Assembly: GCA_037133915.1 (NCBI GenBank)
Contig: JBAXND010000020.1
Location: 1-64,000 of the forward strand
Source of the DNA: Bacteroidota bacterium
Lineage (GTDB): Bacteria > Bacteroidota > Bacteroidia > Bacteroidales > CAIWKO01
Length of the DNA: 64,000 nucleotides
Reading direction: 5' to 3'
Below, in pieces: positions 8,739 to 17,715 of the stretch. The first letter of the stretch is position 1. Each line of letters opens with the position of its first letter. The notes under the pieces were generated by a model. It was not told the DNA's origin, searched no databases, and worked only from the letters and a program-made list of their open reading frames with translations. Made by a program: the position numbers and the translations under genes.

Positions 8739-9572
8739 TTACTTCAGCGAAACGCGTTTAAATTCGGTAACGGTAAGACCTTTACCTGATTCTTCCAGGT
8801 ACTGACGAACTGTTTTTTTGTTGTCGCGCACAAAATCCTGGTTGAGCAGGGTGTTGTCTTTATAGAATTTGTTCAGTTTGCCGATAGCGATTTTTTCGAG
8901 CATTTCTTCAGGTTTGCCTTCTTCGCGTGCCTGCTCTTTGCCAACTTCAATTTCGCGTTCAACTATTTTAGCATCAACGCCTTCTTTATCAAGAGCAACG
9001 GGAGCCATAGCTGCAATCTGCATGACCACTTCTTTACCAACGGTATCAATATCAGCAACGCTGTCGCTGTTCAGGCCCATGATAGCGGCCAGTTTGTTTC
9101 CCATGTGGTTGTAGGCGAATACGCGGGGAGCCTGAATAATATGGTACTCTGAGAGTTCCATTTTTTCGCCGGTTTTCCCAATCATATCGCTGATGCTTTC
9201 GGCAATGGTGCGTCCGTTCAGGCTGATTGCCTTAAGGTCGTCCATGGTAGCGGGTTTCTGTGTCAGTGCAATGTTTGCGATAGCGTTGGCCAGGTCAACA
9301 AATTCCTGATTTTTGGCAACGAAATCGGTTTCGCAGTTCAGCATGGTAATGGTCGCTACTTTGGCTGATGCGTCTGTGTTTGCAATAACCAGACCTTCGC
9401 CGGCTTCACGGTCAGATCGTTTGTTGGCTACTTTTTGTCCTTTTTTTCTGAGTATATCAATTGCTTTTTCAACATCGCCATCAGCTTCAACGAGGGCATT
9501 TTTGCAATCCATCATGCCTGATCCGGTGATTTGCCTGAGTTTGTTTACTTCAGCAGCAGTAATATTTGCCAT
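8739..9572 (-). CDS. tsf: Elongation factor Ts
   Basis: The 277-residue nucleotide-exchange factor for EF-Tu. It starts MANITAAEVNKLRQITGSGMMDCKN, the standard N-terminal UBA-like domain, and carries the TDFVA core motif. I use ATG 9572: the longer frame (to 9701) would overlap rpsB and add 43 residues without similarity. It lies 28 bases after rpsB. Confidence 0.97.
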   Translation of the reverse strand: MANITAAEVNKLRQITGSGMMDCKNALVEADGDVEKAIDILRKKGQKVANKRSDREAGEGLVIANTDASAKVATITMLNCETDFVAKNQEFVDLANAIANIALTQKPATMDDLKAISLNGRTIAESISDMIGKTGEKMELSEYHIIQAPRVFAYNHMGNKLAAIMGLNSDSVADIDTVGKEVVMQIAAMAPVALDKEGVDAKIVEREIEVGKEQAREEGKPEEMLEKIAIGKLNKFYKDNTLLNQDFVRDNKKTVRQYLEESGKGLTVTEFKRVSLK

Positions 9573-9600
9573 TGTAATATGATGTATTAAAGAGTTATAA

Positions 9601-10548
9601 TTACTTTTTAGAAATGATCTTTTTAGGACCGGTAGGTTTTTTGACGATTTTTTCAGAAGTTTTTTCTTTCTGGGCATCGTCGTCGTCTTCTTCGCCTTCA
9701 ACTACTTCTTTCACGCGGCCAACATCTTTTTTAGCGGCGGCTTTCTTGAGTCTGATGCGTTCTTCTTCTTCTTCGCGTTCTTCCATTTCTTTCAATGAAA
9801 GTTTTTCAACTGCGATATCTCTTTCGTCTTCGTCTTCTTTATCCTGTTTGTCTTTGGCGAGTTTGCGCTCGTTCAGGCCTTCTTCAATTGCTTCAACCAT
9901 GGCATTCACGATAAGTGCAATTGATTTTGAAGCGTCGTCGTTGGCAGGAATAGGGAAGTCAACTTCGTTGGGGTTTGAATTGGTATCAACGATAGCGAAT
10001 GTTGGGATATTCAGTTTTTTTGCTTCGGCAACTGCAATTTTTTCTTTGAGGATATCAACGATAAAAATAGCTGCGGGAAGGCGTGTAAGGTCAACGATAC
10101 TGCCAAGGTTCTTTTCAAGTTTGGCGCGCTCGCGGATAATCTGAAGACGTTCTCTTTTTGAAATTTTCTCGAAGGTGTCGTCGGTTCTCATTTTATCGAT
10201 AGCGGCCATTTTCCTTACGGCTTTACGGATGGTGGCAAAGTTGGTAAGCATACCGCCCGGCCAGCGCTCAGTAACATAAGGCATATTCACTCTTTTTACC
10301 AGATCGGCAACTATTTCTTTAGCCTGTTTTTTGGTAGCAACAAAAAGTACTTTTTTACCTGATTTGATAATCTGCTTCATGGCATCGCCGGCTTCTTCTA
10401 TCTTGGCAGATGTTTTATGAAGGTCAATGATGTGAATCCCGTTGCGTTCCATAAAGATATATGGTGCCATATTGGGGTTCCATTTGCGTTTCAGATGGCC
10501 GAAATGTACACCGGCATCCAGTAAATCCTGAAAATTAATTTTACTCAT
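9601..10548 (-). CDS. rpsB: Ribosomal protein S2 with long charged tail
   Basis: The first 225 or so residues are S2 (INFQDLLDAGVHFGHLKRKWNP; KKVLFVATKKQAKEIV; TNFATIRKAV). The protein is 315 residues, longer than the roughly 240 of most bacteria. The extra C-terminal 90 residues are almost all Lys, Glu, Asp and Arg (EEREEEEERIRLKK; EGEEDDDDAQ; a final basic KKPTGPKKIISKK). The tail is probably disordered. It lies in rplM-rpsI-rpsB-tsf; a hairpin in the 127-base leader (10605-10640) may regulate it. Confidence 0.96.
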   Translation of the reverse strand: MSKINFQDLLDAGVHFGHLKRKWNPNMAPYIFMERNGIHIIDLHKTSAKIEEAGDAMKQIIKSGKKVLFVATKKQAKEIVADLVKRVNMPYVTERWPGGMLTNFATIRKAVRKMAAIDKMRTDDTFEKISKRERLQIIRERAKLEKNLGSIVDLTRLPAAIFIVDILKEKIAVAEAKKLNIPTFAIVDTNSNPNEVDFPIPANDDASKSIALIVNAMVEAIEEGLNERKLAKDKQDKEDEDERDIAVEKLSLKEMEEREEEEERIRLKKAAAKKDVGRVKEVVEGEEDDDDAQKEKTSEKIVKKPTGPKKIISKK

Positions 10549-10604
10549 TAGATTGATTTTTACGTGGTTATGTTTACTTTCTTTGTTACTTTGTCATTAA
10601 AGCC

Positions 10605-10640
10605 AATTGTTGAGTAGCACCATTGGTAGTCTCAACAATT
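10605..10640 (-). promoter_or_regulatory. Hairpin in the rpsI-rpsB intergenic leader
   Basis: AATTGTTGAG (10605-10614) and CTCAACAATT (10631-10640) form a perfect 10-bp stem; its loop holds a second small pairing (ACCA/TGGT). No T run follows on the minus strand, so it is not a simple terminator. It could be an autoregulatory site for S2 or a processing site. Confidence 0.45.
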
Positions 10641-10675
10641 TAGATACTAAACAAGATCTGAGGCAAAGCTGCCTG

Positions 10676-11062
10676 TTAACGCTTGCTGAACTGGAATTTC
10701 TTCCTGGCTTTTTTCTGGCCTGGTTTTTTCCTTTCAACCATGCGCGGATCCCTTCTGAGGAGCGTTTTTGATTTGAGCGCCGGTCTGATTTCCGGGTCAA
10801 CCTTTATAAGTGCTCTTGAAATGGCAAGGCTAAGCGCTTCGGCCTGACCTTTAAAACCGCCACCATCAACATTTACATGGATATCAAATTTTTCTAATGA
10901 TTCAGCAATCTGCAACGGCTGAAGCACAATGTGTTGTAAAATAGGTGTGGGAAAATACACTTTATAATCTTTCTTGTTAACGGTAATGTTTCCGCTTCCT
11001 TCCCTGAGGTAAATTCTTGCAACGGCAGTTTTCCTGCGACCTAAAGCCTGAACGTCTTCCAT
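10676..11062 (-). CDS. rpsI: Ribosomal protein S9
   Basis: The 128-residue protein begins with the S9 signature ALGRRKTAVARIYL and ends in the basic KKARKKFQFSKR tail whose last Arg contacts P-site tRNA. It starts 8 bases after rplM. Confidence 0.97.
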   Translation of the reverse strand: MEDVQALGRRKTAVARIYLREGSGNITVNKKDYKVYFPTPILQHIVLQPLQIAESLEKFDIHVNVDGGGFKGQAEALSLAISRALIKVDPEIRPALKSKTLLRRDPRMVERKKPGQKKARKKFQFSKR

Positions 11063-11070
11063 GACTGATA

Positions 11071-11526
11071 TTACTTGATTGAAGTTAATTTAATTTCTTT
11101 GGGTTGCTGTGCTTCGTGGGGATGTACGTTTCCGGCATACACGAAAAGGTGCCTGTACATATCGCTTCCTAAACGGGTGCGTGGCAGCATGCCTTTAACG
11201 GCGTGCTCAATCACAGCGGTAGGCTTGGCAGCAAGTACCTGCTGGGGCGACCGTGACCTCTGTCCGCCCGGATATCCGGTATAGCGGAGGTATTCTTTGT
11301 CGGTCATTTTGTTGCCGGTAAGGACAATTTTCTCAGCATTGATGATGATGATATTGTCTCCGCAATTGAGGTTCGGAGAGTAATATGCCTTATGCTTTCC
11401 GCGAAGCATGATGGCTACTTTGGAGGCTAAACGCCCAAGTACTTCGTTCTCTGCATCAATGATAAACCATTCGCGGGTTATTTCTTTCGCGCTTACCGTA
11501 CGGGTTTTGTAACTTAAATTGCTCAT
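11071..11526 (-). CDS. rplM: Ribosomal protein L13
   Basis: The 151-residue protein shows L13 motifs: WFIIDAENEVLGRLASKVA, GDNIIIINAEKIVLTGNK and the AVKGMLPRTRLG loop. I start at ATG 11526 (MSNLSYKTRT), which lies about 50 bases downstream of a clear promoter; the longer frame to 11577 would begin inside that promoter. First gene of rplM-rpsI-rpsB-tsf. Confidence 0.96.
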   Translation of the reverse strand: MSNLSYKTRTVSAKEITREWFIIDAENEVLGRLASKVAIMLRGKHKAYYSPNLNCGDNIIIINAEKIVLTGNKMTDKEYLRYTGYPGGQRSRSPQQVLAAKPTAVIEHAVKGMLPRTRLGSDMYRHLFVYAGNVHPHEAQQPKEIKLTSIK

Positions 11527-11574
11527 TTTTATCTGTATTTCAAAATCTAAACCGGTTATTTCAAAATTGGGGTG

Positions 11575-11606
11575 CAAAATTAGAACTATTTTTTTTAATT
11601 AACAAA
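11575..11606 (-). promoter_or_regulatory. Promoter of rplM-rpsI-rpsB-tsf
   Basis: On the minus strand TAATTTTG (-7, 11575-11582) and TTTG (-33, 11603-11606) are 20 bases apart. Confidence 0.7.
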
Positions 11607-11678
11607 TTTATGAACATTATTAAAGATATTATTTTCTGAAGTGCATAATGATAGGTTCAATATATTCTTGTCCGAAAT

Positions 11679-11708
11679 TTTGAAATAGCGTTTTTATATT
11701 TACCTTTG
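11679..11708 (+). promoter_or_regulatory. Promoter of the first FKBP lipoprotein
   Basis: TTTG at 11679-11682 and TACCTTTG at 11701-11708 are spaced by 18 bases, 41 bases before ATG 11750. Confidence 0.7.
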
Positions 11709-11749
11709 TGCCGCTTAACAATAAAGAATAATAACCAAAAACATCAATC

Positions 11750-12517
11750 ATGAAAAAGACTTCAGTTGTATTTGTTCTATCAGTTGCAATTGCATTGATT
11801 TTGAGTTCATGCGGCGGTAACAAACCCGGCGGAGATCTCAAAACACACAGTGATACCATTGCTTACGTTATCGGCGCAAACATAGGTAATAACCTGAAAG
11901 AGAATATAAACCGCGATTCACTTGACCTCGGCATCCCTTCTTTGATTCAGGGATTTAAAGATGCACTCGAAGGTGTTGATTCTACAATATTTAAAAGTGC
12001 TGAAAAACAAAAGATTATGGCTGCTTTCCAAACAGAAATGCAGAAACGTCAGCAAGAAAATATGCTCAAAGCTGCCGAGCCTAATAAAGCTGAAGGTGCT
12101 AAATTTCTGGCCGACAATAAAACCAAAGCCGGCGTAATTACCCTCCCGAGCGGTCTTCAGTACAAGGTGATAAAAGAAGGTACAGGCAAAACCCCCAAAG
12201 AAACCGATCAGGTGACCGTTAATTACGAAGGTAAATTCCTGAATGGTAAAATATTTGACTCTTCTTTTGAACGCAATCAGCCTGCAACATTCCCGCTGAG
12301 TGGTGTTATCAAAGGATGGACCGAAGGTCTGCAGCACATGAAAGAAGGTGGTTCCTATGAATTGTATGTTCCTTCTGACCTCGCTTACGGCGATCAGGGC
12401 AACCAGGGAATTCCGGGTGGTTCAACCCTTATCTTCAAAGTTGACCTGATTAAAATCGAAGCTCCTGCTGCTGATAAAGGCGGCGAAACCAAACCCAAAG
12501 CTAAAGGCAAAGGTTGA
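11750..12517 (+). CDS. FKBP-type peptidyl-prolyl isomerase lipoprotein
   Basis: The 255-residue protein has a lipobox LSSC (Cys21), an N-terminal Mip/FkpA-type dimerisation region with a long helix (about 30-125), and a C-terminal FKBP domain (about 140-235; VTVNYEGKFLNGKIFDSSF, GVIKGWTEGL, ELYVPSDLAYG, GGSTLIFKVDLI). A Lys-rich tail closes it. It should catalyse prolyl isomerisation of exported proteins at the envelope. It has its own promoter and terminator and a paralogue follows at 12714. Confidence 0.92.
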   Translation: MKKTSVVFVLSVAIALILSSCGGNKPGGDLKTHSDTIAYVIGANIGNNLKENINRDSLDLGIPSLIQGFKDALEGVDSTIFKSAEKQKIMAAFQTEMQKRQQENMLKAAEPNKAEGAKFLADNKTKAGVITLPSGLQYKVIKEGTGKTPKETDQVTVNYEGKFLNGKIFDSSFERNQPATFPLSGVIKGWTEGLQHMKEGGSYELYVPSDLAYGDQGNQGIPGGSTLIFKVDLIKIEAPAADKGGETKPKAKGKG

Positions 12518-12542
12518 TTTCGATAAAAAGCATTAATTGATA

Positions 12543-12572
12543 AAAAGCGGCTGTTCATGCCGCTTTTTTTAT
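12543..12572 (+). terminator. Terminator after the first FKBP gene
   Basis: AAGCGGC-TGTTCAT-GCCGCTT is followed by TTTTTA, 26 bases after the stop codon. Confidence 0.85.
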
Positions 12573-12592
12573 TCTCTGTTGAATCATATTCC

Positions 12593-12619
12593 TTTGTAAT
12601 CGTAATTAATATAAATTTG
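12593..12619 (+). promoter_or_regulatory. Probable promoter of the second FKBP gene
   Basis: TTTG at 12593-12596 and TAAATTTG at 12612-12619, 15 bases apart, which is short; the leader would be about 90 bases. Confidence 0.45.
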
Positions 12620-12713
12620 TACCAACAAAGATGGCGCTGGAGATTTTTTTAAATCAACGATTAACCGTCACATAAATAAATCAAATAGTAATCACAAAAA
12701 TTAATTTTACGAA

Positions 12714-13433
12714 ATGAAAAGTATCACAACCATTGTCATTGCTCTTGTGTTGGCAATGTCAGTCATCTCATGTAAAACAACAAAAAACACCTGCAACACC
12801 AAGCCCGAACTCAAAACAAACCTTGACACCATCAGTTATATTATTGGTGCGGACATTGGGATGAACCTGAAGAAAAACGGGATAGAAGTCAATAATGATA
12901 TTTTCCAGGCTGCTTTTATGGCGGGAATTAAAGGAAACGACTCCCTGTTTAGTCCGGCACAGAAACAAAAAATTATGGATCAGTTCCAACAGGATATGCA
13001 GAAGAAAATCCAACTGAAGAATTCAGAAGCTGCCGAAGTAAATAAAAAAGAAGGAACGAAATTTCTGGAAGAGAATAAAACAAAGCCTGGTGTTATCACA
13101 ACCGCAAGCGGTTTGCAGTATAAAATAATTAAGGAAGGTGAAGGAATAAGCCCTAATGGCGACAATACGGTGAAAGTTAATTATGAAGGGAAATTGGTAA
13201 ACGGTAAAAAATTTGATTCATCATATGACCGTGGCGAACCTGCCGAATTTCCGGTAAACGGAGTAATTAAAGGATGGACCGAAGCCCTGCTGCTGATGAA
13301 ACCCGGCGCCATATGGGAATTATATATTCCATACGATTTAGCTTACGGCGAACAAGGCTACATGGATATTCCACCTGCCGCAACCCTTATTTTTAAAGTG
13401 GAACTGATTTCAGTGACCAGTAAAAAACAATAG
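12714..13433 (+). CDS. Second FKBP-type peptidyl-prolyl isomerase lipoprotein
   Basis: A 239-residue paralogue of the protein at 11750 with the same plan: lipobox VISC (Cys20), a helical dimerisation part, and an FKBP domain (VKVNYEGKLVNGKKFDSSY, GVIKGWTEAL, ELYIPYDLAYG). It lacks the Lys-rich tail of the first copy. Tandem duplicates of this family are common in Bacteroidota. The M2-like peptidase lipoprotein follows after 32 bases. Confidence 0.92.
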   Translation: MKSITTIVIALVLAMSVISCKTTKNTCNTKPELKTNLDTISYIIGADIGMNLKKNGIEVNNDIFQAAFMAGIKGNDSLFSPAQKQKIMDQFQQDMQKKIQLKNSEAAEVNKKEGTKFLEENKTKPGVITTASGLQYKIIKEGEGISPNGDNTVKVNYEGKLVNGKKFDSSYDRGEPAEFPVNGVIKGWTEALLLMKPGAIWELYIPYDLAYGEQGYMDIPPAATLIFKVELISVTSKKQ

Positions 13434-13465
13434 TTAATTGATTGTATAACCCAAACACCCTCAAC

Positions 13466-15169
13466 ATGAAAAAAATCTTCAAGGTGACCGCATTTATAAT
13501 GATTGCGGTAATTGCAACCAGTTTTTTAAACGGTTGTGGAAGTTCAAACAAAAAAACCGACATGACGAAAGAACTGCAGGATTTTATCAAAAAACTTGAT
13601 GAAAAAGTAATTCCCTTGTACAAGGAAGTTACCCTCTCATCATGGAATGCCGAAATTAGTGGCAACGAAGCTGATTATAACAAAGCTGCTGCCGCCGAAT
13701 TCGAACTGACCAAGATTTTTGCAAATAAAAAAGATTTCGAGACCATTAAAAAGATTCGGGACTCAAAATCTATTGAAGACCCGCTGCTGAAGCGCCAGCT
13801 CGATGTTATCTACAACTCTTTTCTGGGCGAACAGATAGACACCGTGAAGTCAAAGGAAATGATTGATATGCAATCGAAAATCGGATTGAAATTCAATACT
13901 TTCCGCGCCGTTGTAGGCAAAGACTCTTTAACAGATAATCAGGTAGAGGAAATCCTGCGCACGTCAACCGACAGCAAAAAACTGGAAGATACCTGGAAAG
14001 CTACGAAAAAATCAGGTGCAAATATCGCAGCCGATGTGATTGCGCTGGTGAAAAAACGCAATGAATCAGCCAAAGAACTTGGATTCAAAAATTATCACGA
14101 AATGAGCCTCAAGCTCAGCGAACAGGATCCTGCGGAGATTGAAAAAATCTTCAACGAACTCGACAGCCTGACGCGCGACGCTTTTGCACAGCTCAAAAAT
14201 GAAATGGATGAGTATTTTGCAAAAAGATATAAAATAAAGAAGGAAGAACTGATGCCCTGGCATTATCAAAACCGTTTCTTCCAGGAAGCTCCCAAGATTT
14301 ACCAAGTTGATCTCGACGTTTATTTTAAAGGAAAAGATGACGTTAAGATTATGGAAGACTACTATAAAGGCATTGGTATTGATATTGCCGACGTCATCAA
14401 AAAAAGCGACCTCTACGAAAAGAAAGGCAAAAACCAGCATGCATTCTGCACTGATATTGACAAAGCCGGCGATGTGCGCGTACTTTGCAATGTAAAGAAT
14501 GACTCTTATTGGATGAATACGCTGCTTCATGAATTCGGTCATGCGTCCTATACAAAATATACCGAACGTGCCTTACCGTTTGAACTTCGTGATGCCGCTC
14601 ATACCTTCACTACCGAGGCTGTTGCGATGTTTTTCGGCCGCCTGTCCAGCAATCCGCAGTGGCTGAAAGCTATGCTGGGACTGAAAGATGAAGAGGTTAA
14701 GAAAATTGCCGACGATTGCTACAAAACGCTCCGCCTTGAGCAGCTTACATTCAGCCGCTGGGCACAGGTTATGTACCGCTTTGAAAAAGGTCTGTACGAA
14801 AATCCGGATCAGGATCTGAACAAATTCTGGTGGGATCTCGTTGAAAAATACCAGTTGCTGAAACGTCCTGCAGGTCGCAATGAACCTGACTGGGCATCAA
14901 AAATTCATATTGCAACCTCGCCCTGTTATTATCACAATTACCTTTTGGGCGAAATGCTGGCATCACAATTTACCTATTACATTGCCAAAAATGTTTACAA
15001 AACCGACGATATTAAAAGTATTGGATGGGTGAACAATCCTGAAATCGGTAAATTCTTTATTGAAAAAGTATTCAAACCCGGCATGCGCTACGAATGGAAT
15101 GATATGATTGAAAAAGCAACCGGCGAAAAACTCACGGCTAAATACTACGCAAAACAATTCTGCAATTAA
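13466..15169 (+). CDS. M2-like zinc metallopeptidase lipoprotein
   Basis: The 567-residue product has a lipobox at LNGC (Cys24). The zinc site is HEFGH (His355, Glu356, His359) with a downstream TFTTEA Glu384 as likely third ligand, as in gluzincins. Overall pattern resembles peptidyl-dipeptidase A (family M2) rather than M3, though I cannot exclude the latter. It would degrade peptides in the periplasm or at the surface. I start at ATG 13466, where the signal sequence begins, not the ATG at 13442. A strong terminator follows. Confidence 0.85.
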   Translation: MKKIFKVTAFIMIAVIATSFLNGCGSSNKKTDMTKELQDFIKKLDEKVIPLYKEVTLSSWNAEISGNEADYNKAAAAEFELTKIFANKKDFETIKKIRDSKSIEDPLLKRQLDVIYNSFLGEQIDTVKSKEMIDMQSKIGLKFNTFRAVVGKDSLTDNQVEEILRTSTDSKKLEDTWKATKKSGANIAADVIALVKKRNESAKELGFKNYHEMSLKLSEQDPAEIEKIFNELDSLTRDAFAQLKNEMDEYFAKRYKIKKEELMPWHYQNRFFQEAPKIYQVDLDVYFKGKDDVKIMEDYYKGIGIDIADVIKKSDLYEKKGKNQHAFCTDIDKAGDVRVLCNVKNDSYWMNTLLHEFGHASYTKYTERALPFELRDAAHTFTTEAVAMFFGRLSSNPQWLKAMLGLKDEEVKKIADDCYKTLRLEQLTFSRWAQVMYRFEKGLYENPDQDLNKFWWDLVEKYQLLKRPAGRNEPDWASKIHIATSPCYYHNYLLGEMLASQFTYYIAKNVYKTDDIKSIGWVNNPEIGKFFIEKVFKPGMRYEWNDMIEKATGEKLTAKYYAKQFCN

Positions 15170-15187
15170 TACCTGCCGTGAATAATA

Positions 15188-15224
15188 AAGAAGAAGCCGT
15201 CCCTGTAAGGACGGCTTCTTCTTT
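15188..15224. terminator. Strong bidirectional terminator
   Basis: AAGAAGAAGCCGTCC-CTGTAA-GGACGGCTTCTTCTT, 15-bp perfect stem with T/A tracts, between the convergent peptidase and tyrS genes. Confidence 0.92.
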
Positions 15225-15253
15225 TACCTTTCAGCTTTAACCTTTTACCTGTT

Positions 15254-16528
15254 TTATTTCATGGTTACCAGAAAATAATTCTTCTTGCCTTTCTGTACCA
15301 GTATATATTTTCCGTCAAGCAAATGTTCGGCACCGATGACGGTATTTTCAGTAACCTTATCTTTATTCACCGAAATAGCATTCTCTTTAAGGTTGCGTCT
15401 GGCCTCACTTTTAGAAGGAAGTACATTGGTGTGGTCGGTCAGGAAATCAATGATATTTACGCCCGCAGTTATAATTTCTGTACTTACCGTTGATTGCGGA
15501 ACGCCTTCAAAAACCGCCAGCAGCATATCTTCCGGAAGCTTCTTCAGTGTTTCGGTCGTGCCTTTTCCAAACAGTATTTCCGATGCATCCACAGCAGCAT
15601 TATAATCGGCTTCGGAATGTACGCGTATGGTAACATCTTTGGCCAATGCCTTCTGAAGTAAGCGCAGATGAGGCTCTTTGCGGTGTTCTTCGGTCATGGC
15701 TTCCACTTCTTCTTTCGTGAAAAGTGTAAATATTTTGATGTATTTTTCTGCGTCTTCATCCGATGTGTTCAGCCAGAACTGATAAAATTTATACGGTGAT
15801 GTTTTTGCCGGGTCAAGCCAGATATTGCCTTCGGCTGTTTTACCAAATTTACCACCATCGGCTTTGGTGATGAGCGGACAGGTGAGGGCAAAGGCTTCGC
15901 CGCCAATCTTGCGCCGGATGAGTTCGGTTCCGGTGGTGATGTTGCCCCACTGGTCTGAACCGCCCATCTGCAGCTTGCATCCTTTGTTTTGATACAGATA
16001 TAAGAAATCGTATCCCTGCAAAAGCTGGTATGAAAACTCAGTAAACGAAATGCCCGTTTCAAGCCGTTTTTTCACGGAATCCTTGGCCATCATGTAGTTC
16101 ACCGTAAGGTATTTCCCAACTTCACGTAAAAAATCGAGAAATGAAAATTCGCTGGTCCAGTCATAATTGTTCACCATTTCAGCGGCATTGGCAGGTCCTG
16201 AAAATTCAAGGAACTTATGTAATTGCGCTTTAAGGCAATCCTGATTGTGACGCAGCACTTCAATATCCAGCAGATTGCGCTCTTCCGATTTTCCCGAAGG
16301 GTCGCCCACCATGCCGGTGGCGCCGCCGACAAGTGCAATGGGCTTGTGGCCACTTAGCTGCAGGTGCTTCAGCATCATCACCGAAACCAAATGTCCGATA
16401 TGCAATGAATCGGCGGTTGGGTCAATGCCCACATAAGCAACCGTCATTTCTTTGTTCAGCAATTCTTCTGTTCCCGGCATGATATCGTGTATCATACCTC
16501 TCCACGTTAACTCTTCAATAAAATTCAT
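15254..16528 (-). CDS. tyrS: Tyrosyl-tRNA synthetase
   Basis: The 424-residue class I synthetase has HIGH exactly at 43-46, the KMSKS equivalent as KFGKT at 227-231, and a C-terminal S4 domain ([35 protein letters not shown]). Length is standard for TyrRS. A -7 box (TAATTTTG, 16551-16558) lies 23 bases upstream on the minus strand. Confidence 0.97.
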   Translation of the reverse strand: MNFIEELTWRGMIHDIMPGTEELLNKEMTVAYVGIDPTADSLHIGHLVSVMMLKHLQLSGHKPIALVGGATGMVGDPSGKSEERNLLDIEVLRHNQDCLKAQLHKFLEFSGPANAAEMVNNYDWTSEFSFLDFLREVGKYLTVNYMMAKDSVKKRLETGISFTEFSYQLLQGYDFLYLYQNKGCKLQMGGSDQWGNITTGTELIRRKIGGEAFALTCPLITKADGGKFGKTAEGNIWLDPAKTSPYKFYQFWLNTSDEDAEKYIKIFTLFTKEEVEAMTEEHRKEPHLRLLQKALAKDVTIRVHSEADYNAAVDASEILFGKGTTETLKKLPEDMLLAVFEGVPQSTVSTEIITAGVNIIDFLTDHTNVLPSKSEARRNLKENAISVNKDKVTENTVIGAEHLLDGKYILVQKGKKNYFLVTMK

Positions 16529-16550
16529 TTTCCGGAAATTTGATGAAGCG

Positions 16551-16558
16551 CAAAATTA
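16551..16558 (-). promoter_or_regulatory. -7 box of tyrS
   Basis: TAATTTTG on the minus strand, 23 bases before the tyrS ATG. The -33 box is not clear. Confidence 0.5.
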
Positions 16559-16617
16559 AGAAGATTTATCCGGTTTGATGTTTTAATTGAAGAATTGGCT
16601 GCTGTAATTAATTTTTC

Positions 16618-16625
16618 TACATTTG
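16618..16625 (+). promoter_or_regulatory. -7 box of the SDR gene
   Basis: TACATTTG lies 16 bases before ATG 16642, divergent from the tyrS promoter. Confidence 0.5.
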
Positions 16626-16641
16626 TGAAAAACCACTTGTT

Positions 16642-17649
16642 ATGGTATTTGTTACAGGCGGAACCGGCTTTGTGGGCTCACATCTTCTTTTTAACCTTGT
16701 GTCGCAGGGACGTGCAGTCCGTGCTCTCAAACGGTCTCAGTCGGATACATCGCGCACCAAACGAATATTCTCATATTATTCCGATGATTACGAAACCCTG
16801 TTTTCGAAAATTGAATGGGTAGAGGGTGATTTGCTTGATATATATTCGCTGGATGAAGCGATGAAGGGCATCAGTCGTGTGTTTCACTGTGCCGGTGTGG
16901 TATCGTTTTCAAAAACGGATAATGCACTTATGTCGAAGACCAATGCCGATGGCACGGCCAATCTGGTAAATGCCGCATTGGAAAACAACATTGAGAAACT
17001 CTGTCATGTGAGTTCTATTGCTGCCATTGGCAGCGGCGAACCCGGCGAGACTATTGATGAAGATACGTTGTGGCGTACCTCACGAAAGAATTCGGGCTAT
17101 GCCAAATCAAAATATTATTCCGAACAGGAAATATGGCGCGGTGCCGCAGAAGGTCTGAACACGGTGGTAGTGAACCCTTCGGTGATCATTGGTCCGGGAA
17201 GCAGCGAGAGTCTTATAGAAGGCTTGCTCGATCGCATGCCCAACGGTTTTAATTTTTACACACTGGGCGTAAACGGATTTGTGGATGTGCGCGATGTGGT
17301 GACTACGATGATAACGCTTATGGATGGCGACTTTCATGATGAGCGTTATATTGTGTCGTCTGAAAATGTTTCATACCGCGACATTCTGAATTACATTACT
17401 GATACGTTGGGGATGAAGCGACCACGCGCCAGAGCAGGTCGTTTTCTTACGGAGCTGGCGTGGACTACCGAAAAGCTCCGTACGATGATTACCGGTCGTA
17501 AGCCGGGTTTCACGAAAGAAACAGCACGTATTTCACAGAATTTAGTCACGTTTTCAAACAAGAAAATAACGAATGCCACCGGCATTCAGTTCATTCCCGT
17601 TTCAGAATCCGTAAAATTTGTCTGTGATACCATTCGCGGCACGAAATGA
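16642..17649 (+). CDS. NAD-dependent epimerase/dehydratase (extended SDR)
   Basis: The 335-residue protein has the nucleotide-binding TGGTGFVGSH (5-14) and the catalytic Tyr153-x3-Lys157 in GYAKSKYYSE. It belongs with the dihydroflavonol-reductase-like group of extended SDRs. The substrate is not known; relatives reduce or epimerise hydroxylated or sugar-nucleotide compounds. It stands alone between divergent tyrS and convergent lnt. Confidence 0.88.
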   Translation: MVFVTGGTGFVGSHLLFNLVSQGRAVRALKRSQSDTSRTKRIFSYYSDDYETLFSKIEWVEGDLLDIYSLDEAMKGISRVFHCAGVVSFSKTDNALMSKTNADGTANLVNAALENNIEKLCHVSSIAAIGSGEPGETIDEDTLWRTSRKNSGYAKSKYYSEQEIWRGAAEGLNTVVVNPSVIIGPGSSESLIEGLLDRMPNGFNFYTLGVNGFVDVRDVVTTMITLMDGDFHDERYIVSSENVSYRDILNYITDTLGMKRPRARAGRFLTELAWTTEKLRTMITGRKPGFTKETARISQNLVTFSNKKITNATGIQFIPVSESVKFVCDTIRGTK

Positions 17650-17680
17650 TTTGTTTAGCCCGTCATCCGGTCATTTCTAT

Positions 17681-17711
17681 CATGTCCGTTTTTTGCTGTT
17701 TTTTGGACATG
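17681..17711. terminator. Hairpin between convergent SDR and lnt genes
   Basis: CATGTCC (17681-17687) and GGACATG (17705-17711) pair around a T-rich 17-base loop. Weak as a terminator. Confidence 0.4.
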
Positions 17712-17715
17712 AATA

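Noticed and set aside
9614..10144. 176-codon plus-strand frame rich in Ser and Phe
   Set aside because: It is the reverse complement of the charged rpsB tail (Glu/Lys codons read as Ser/Phe).
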